A stretch of DNA of 64,000 nucleotides. Source: JASLEW01 sp963732005. Lineage in GTDB: Bacteria > Acidobacteriota > Thermoanaerobaculia > Multivoradales > UBA5704. This document shows positions 63,755 to 64,000 of the stretch, piece after piece. Numbering within the stretch: the stretch's first letter is position 1; every line of letters begins with the position of its first letter. Below the pieces are notes generated by a model that worked only from the letters and a program-made list of their open reading frames with translations, was not told the DNA's origin and made no database searches. Made by a program: the position numbers and the translations under genes. The stretch covers positions 1,240,001-1,304,000 of the forward strand of contig CAVSXT010000004.1 of NCBI GenBank assembly GCA_963732005.1. Reading direction: 5' to 3'.

Positions 63755-64000
63755 GCCCTGGCACCGAGAGCTCCGAGACCACCCGGCCCCGCCTGTCGCG
63801 GCGACTGCGGCGCGGCGCCTACCTGCTGCCGAGCCTGTTCACCATCGGCAACATCCTGCTCGGCTTCTACGCCCTCAAGTGCGGCCTCGACGGCGACTTC
63901 CAGCGGGCGGCACTGATGGTGTTCGTGGCTGCCATCACCGACAGCCTGGACGGGCGCATCGCGCGTATGACCGGCACCGAGACCGAGTTCGGCAAGGAGT
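63751..64000 (+). CDS. pssA: CDP-diacylglycerol-serine O-phosphatidyltransferase (3' end missing)
   Basis: 83 residues visible before the window ends. It has the first membrane segment ('LLPSLFTIGNILLGFYALK') and the CDP-alcohol phosphotransferase motif 'DSLDGRIARMTGTETEFGKE', matching D-x2-D-G-x2-A-R-x8-G. Supplies phosphatidylserine for psd, with which it is coupled by an ATGA overlap. Confidence 0.93.
   Translation, partial: MSPGTESSETTRPRLSRRLRRGAYLLPSLFTIGNILLGFYALKCGLDGDFQRAALMVFVAAITDSLDGRIARMTGTETEFGKE

Overview
This is a GC-rich bacterial chromosome segment, densely coded on both strands with very strong G/C preference at third codon positions. The best lineage clues are an 822-residue MacB/FtsX-type permease with the look of the acidobacterial duplicated orphan permease (ADOP) family, a secreted protein ending in an 'RLLDTR...VSGYFE' domain, and secreted proteases and peptidases of kinds common in Acidobacteriota. 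I infer an acidobacterium, possibly of the Thermoanaerobaculia/Holophagae side; no rRNA is present to settle it.

Layout. 1-6.1 kb: end of a secreted protein, then a class I lanthipeptide dehydratase (lanB, with a frameshift) convergent with its cyclase (lanC). 6.3-12.1 kb: RNB exoribonuclease, chorismate synthase (aroC), an Omp85-type outer membrane protein and a nitrilase-family amidohydrolase. 12.2-17 kb: a lanthipeptide precursor translationally coupled to a 402-residue unknown protein, a secreted subtilisin-like protease and a secreted PNGase A-like protein. 17.3-20.7 kb: DUF2911 protein, aminotransferase, flavoprotein of the halogenase/reductase superfamily. 20.9-25.1 kb: an island of different base and codon use carrying a membrane-anchored TPR-CHAT protease and a coupled unknown partner, bordered by a short IS21 IstB-like remnant. 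25.2-39 kb: uvrC/uvrB, PBP1A-like transpeptidase, DUF885 metallopeptidase, Uma2 nuclease, ABC ATPase, DUF2142 membrane protein, methyltransferase, then a 165-bp MITE-like element.

39.2-51.2 kb (mostly minus strand): rpsF-rpsR-rplI with a structured leader, two small accessory genes, the ADOP permease, pth, rplY, prs, tRNA-Gln, spoVG, a lipoprotein and a large TPR protein. This resembles the widespread TPR/lipoprotein/ispE-or-spoVG/tRNA-Gln/prs/rplY/pth/rpsF order, with three accessory genes wedged between pth and rpsF. 51.3-61.4 kb: a GspE N-domain/GAF-like protein, HU, an M50 protease, ssb, dtd, mutS-nagZ and tsaB-rimI. 61.6-64 kb: a second lanthipeptide precursor, a Cys-rich orphan reading frame, palindromic repeats, a DUF465 protein, a 24-bp minisatellite and psd-pssA (pssA runs off the end).

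Themes. (1) A dispersed lanthipeptide system: lanBC at one end and precursors sharing an R-K-L-M-L-x-R-E-T-L leader at 12.2 and 61.6 kb. (2) A TPR-CHAT protease/partner pair in a foreign-looking island, the best candidate for an undescribed system. (3) A recurrent promoter layout in which a TANNNT -10 box lies exactly six bases before the start codon (four genes), implying leaderless mRNAs. (4) Repeat-encoded low-complexity inserts within core enzymes (Pth, TsaB, RimI).
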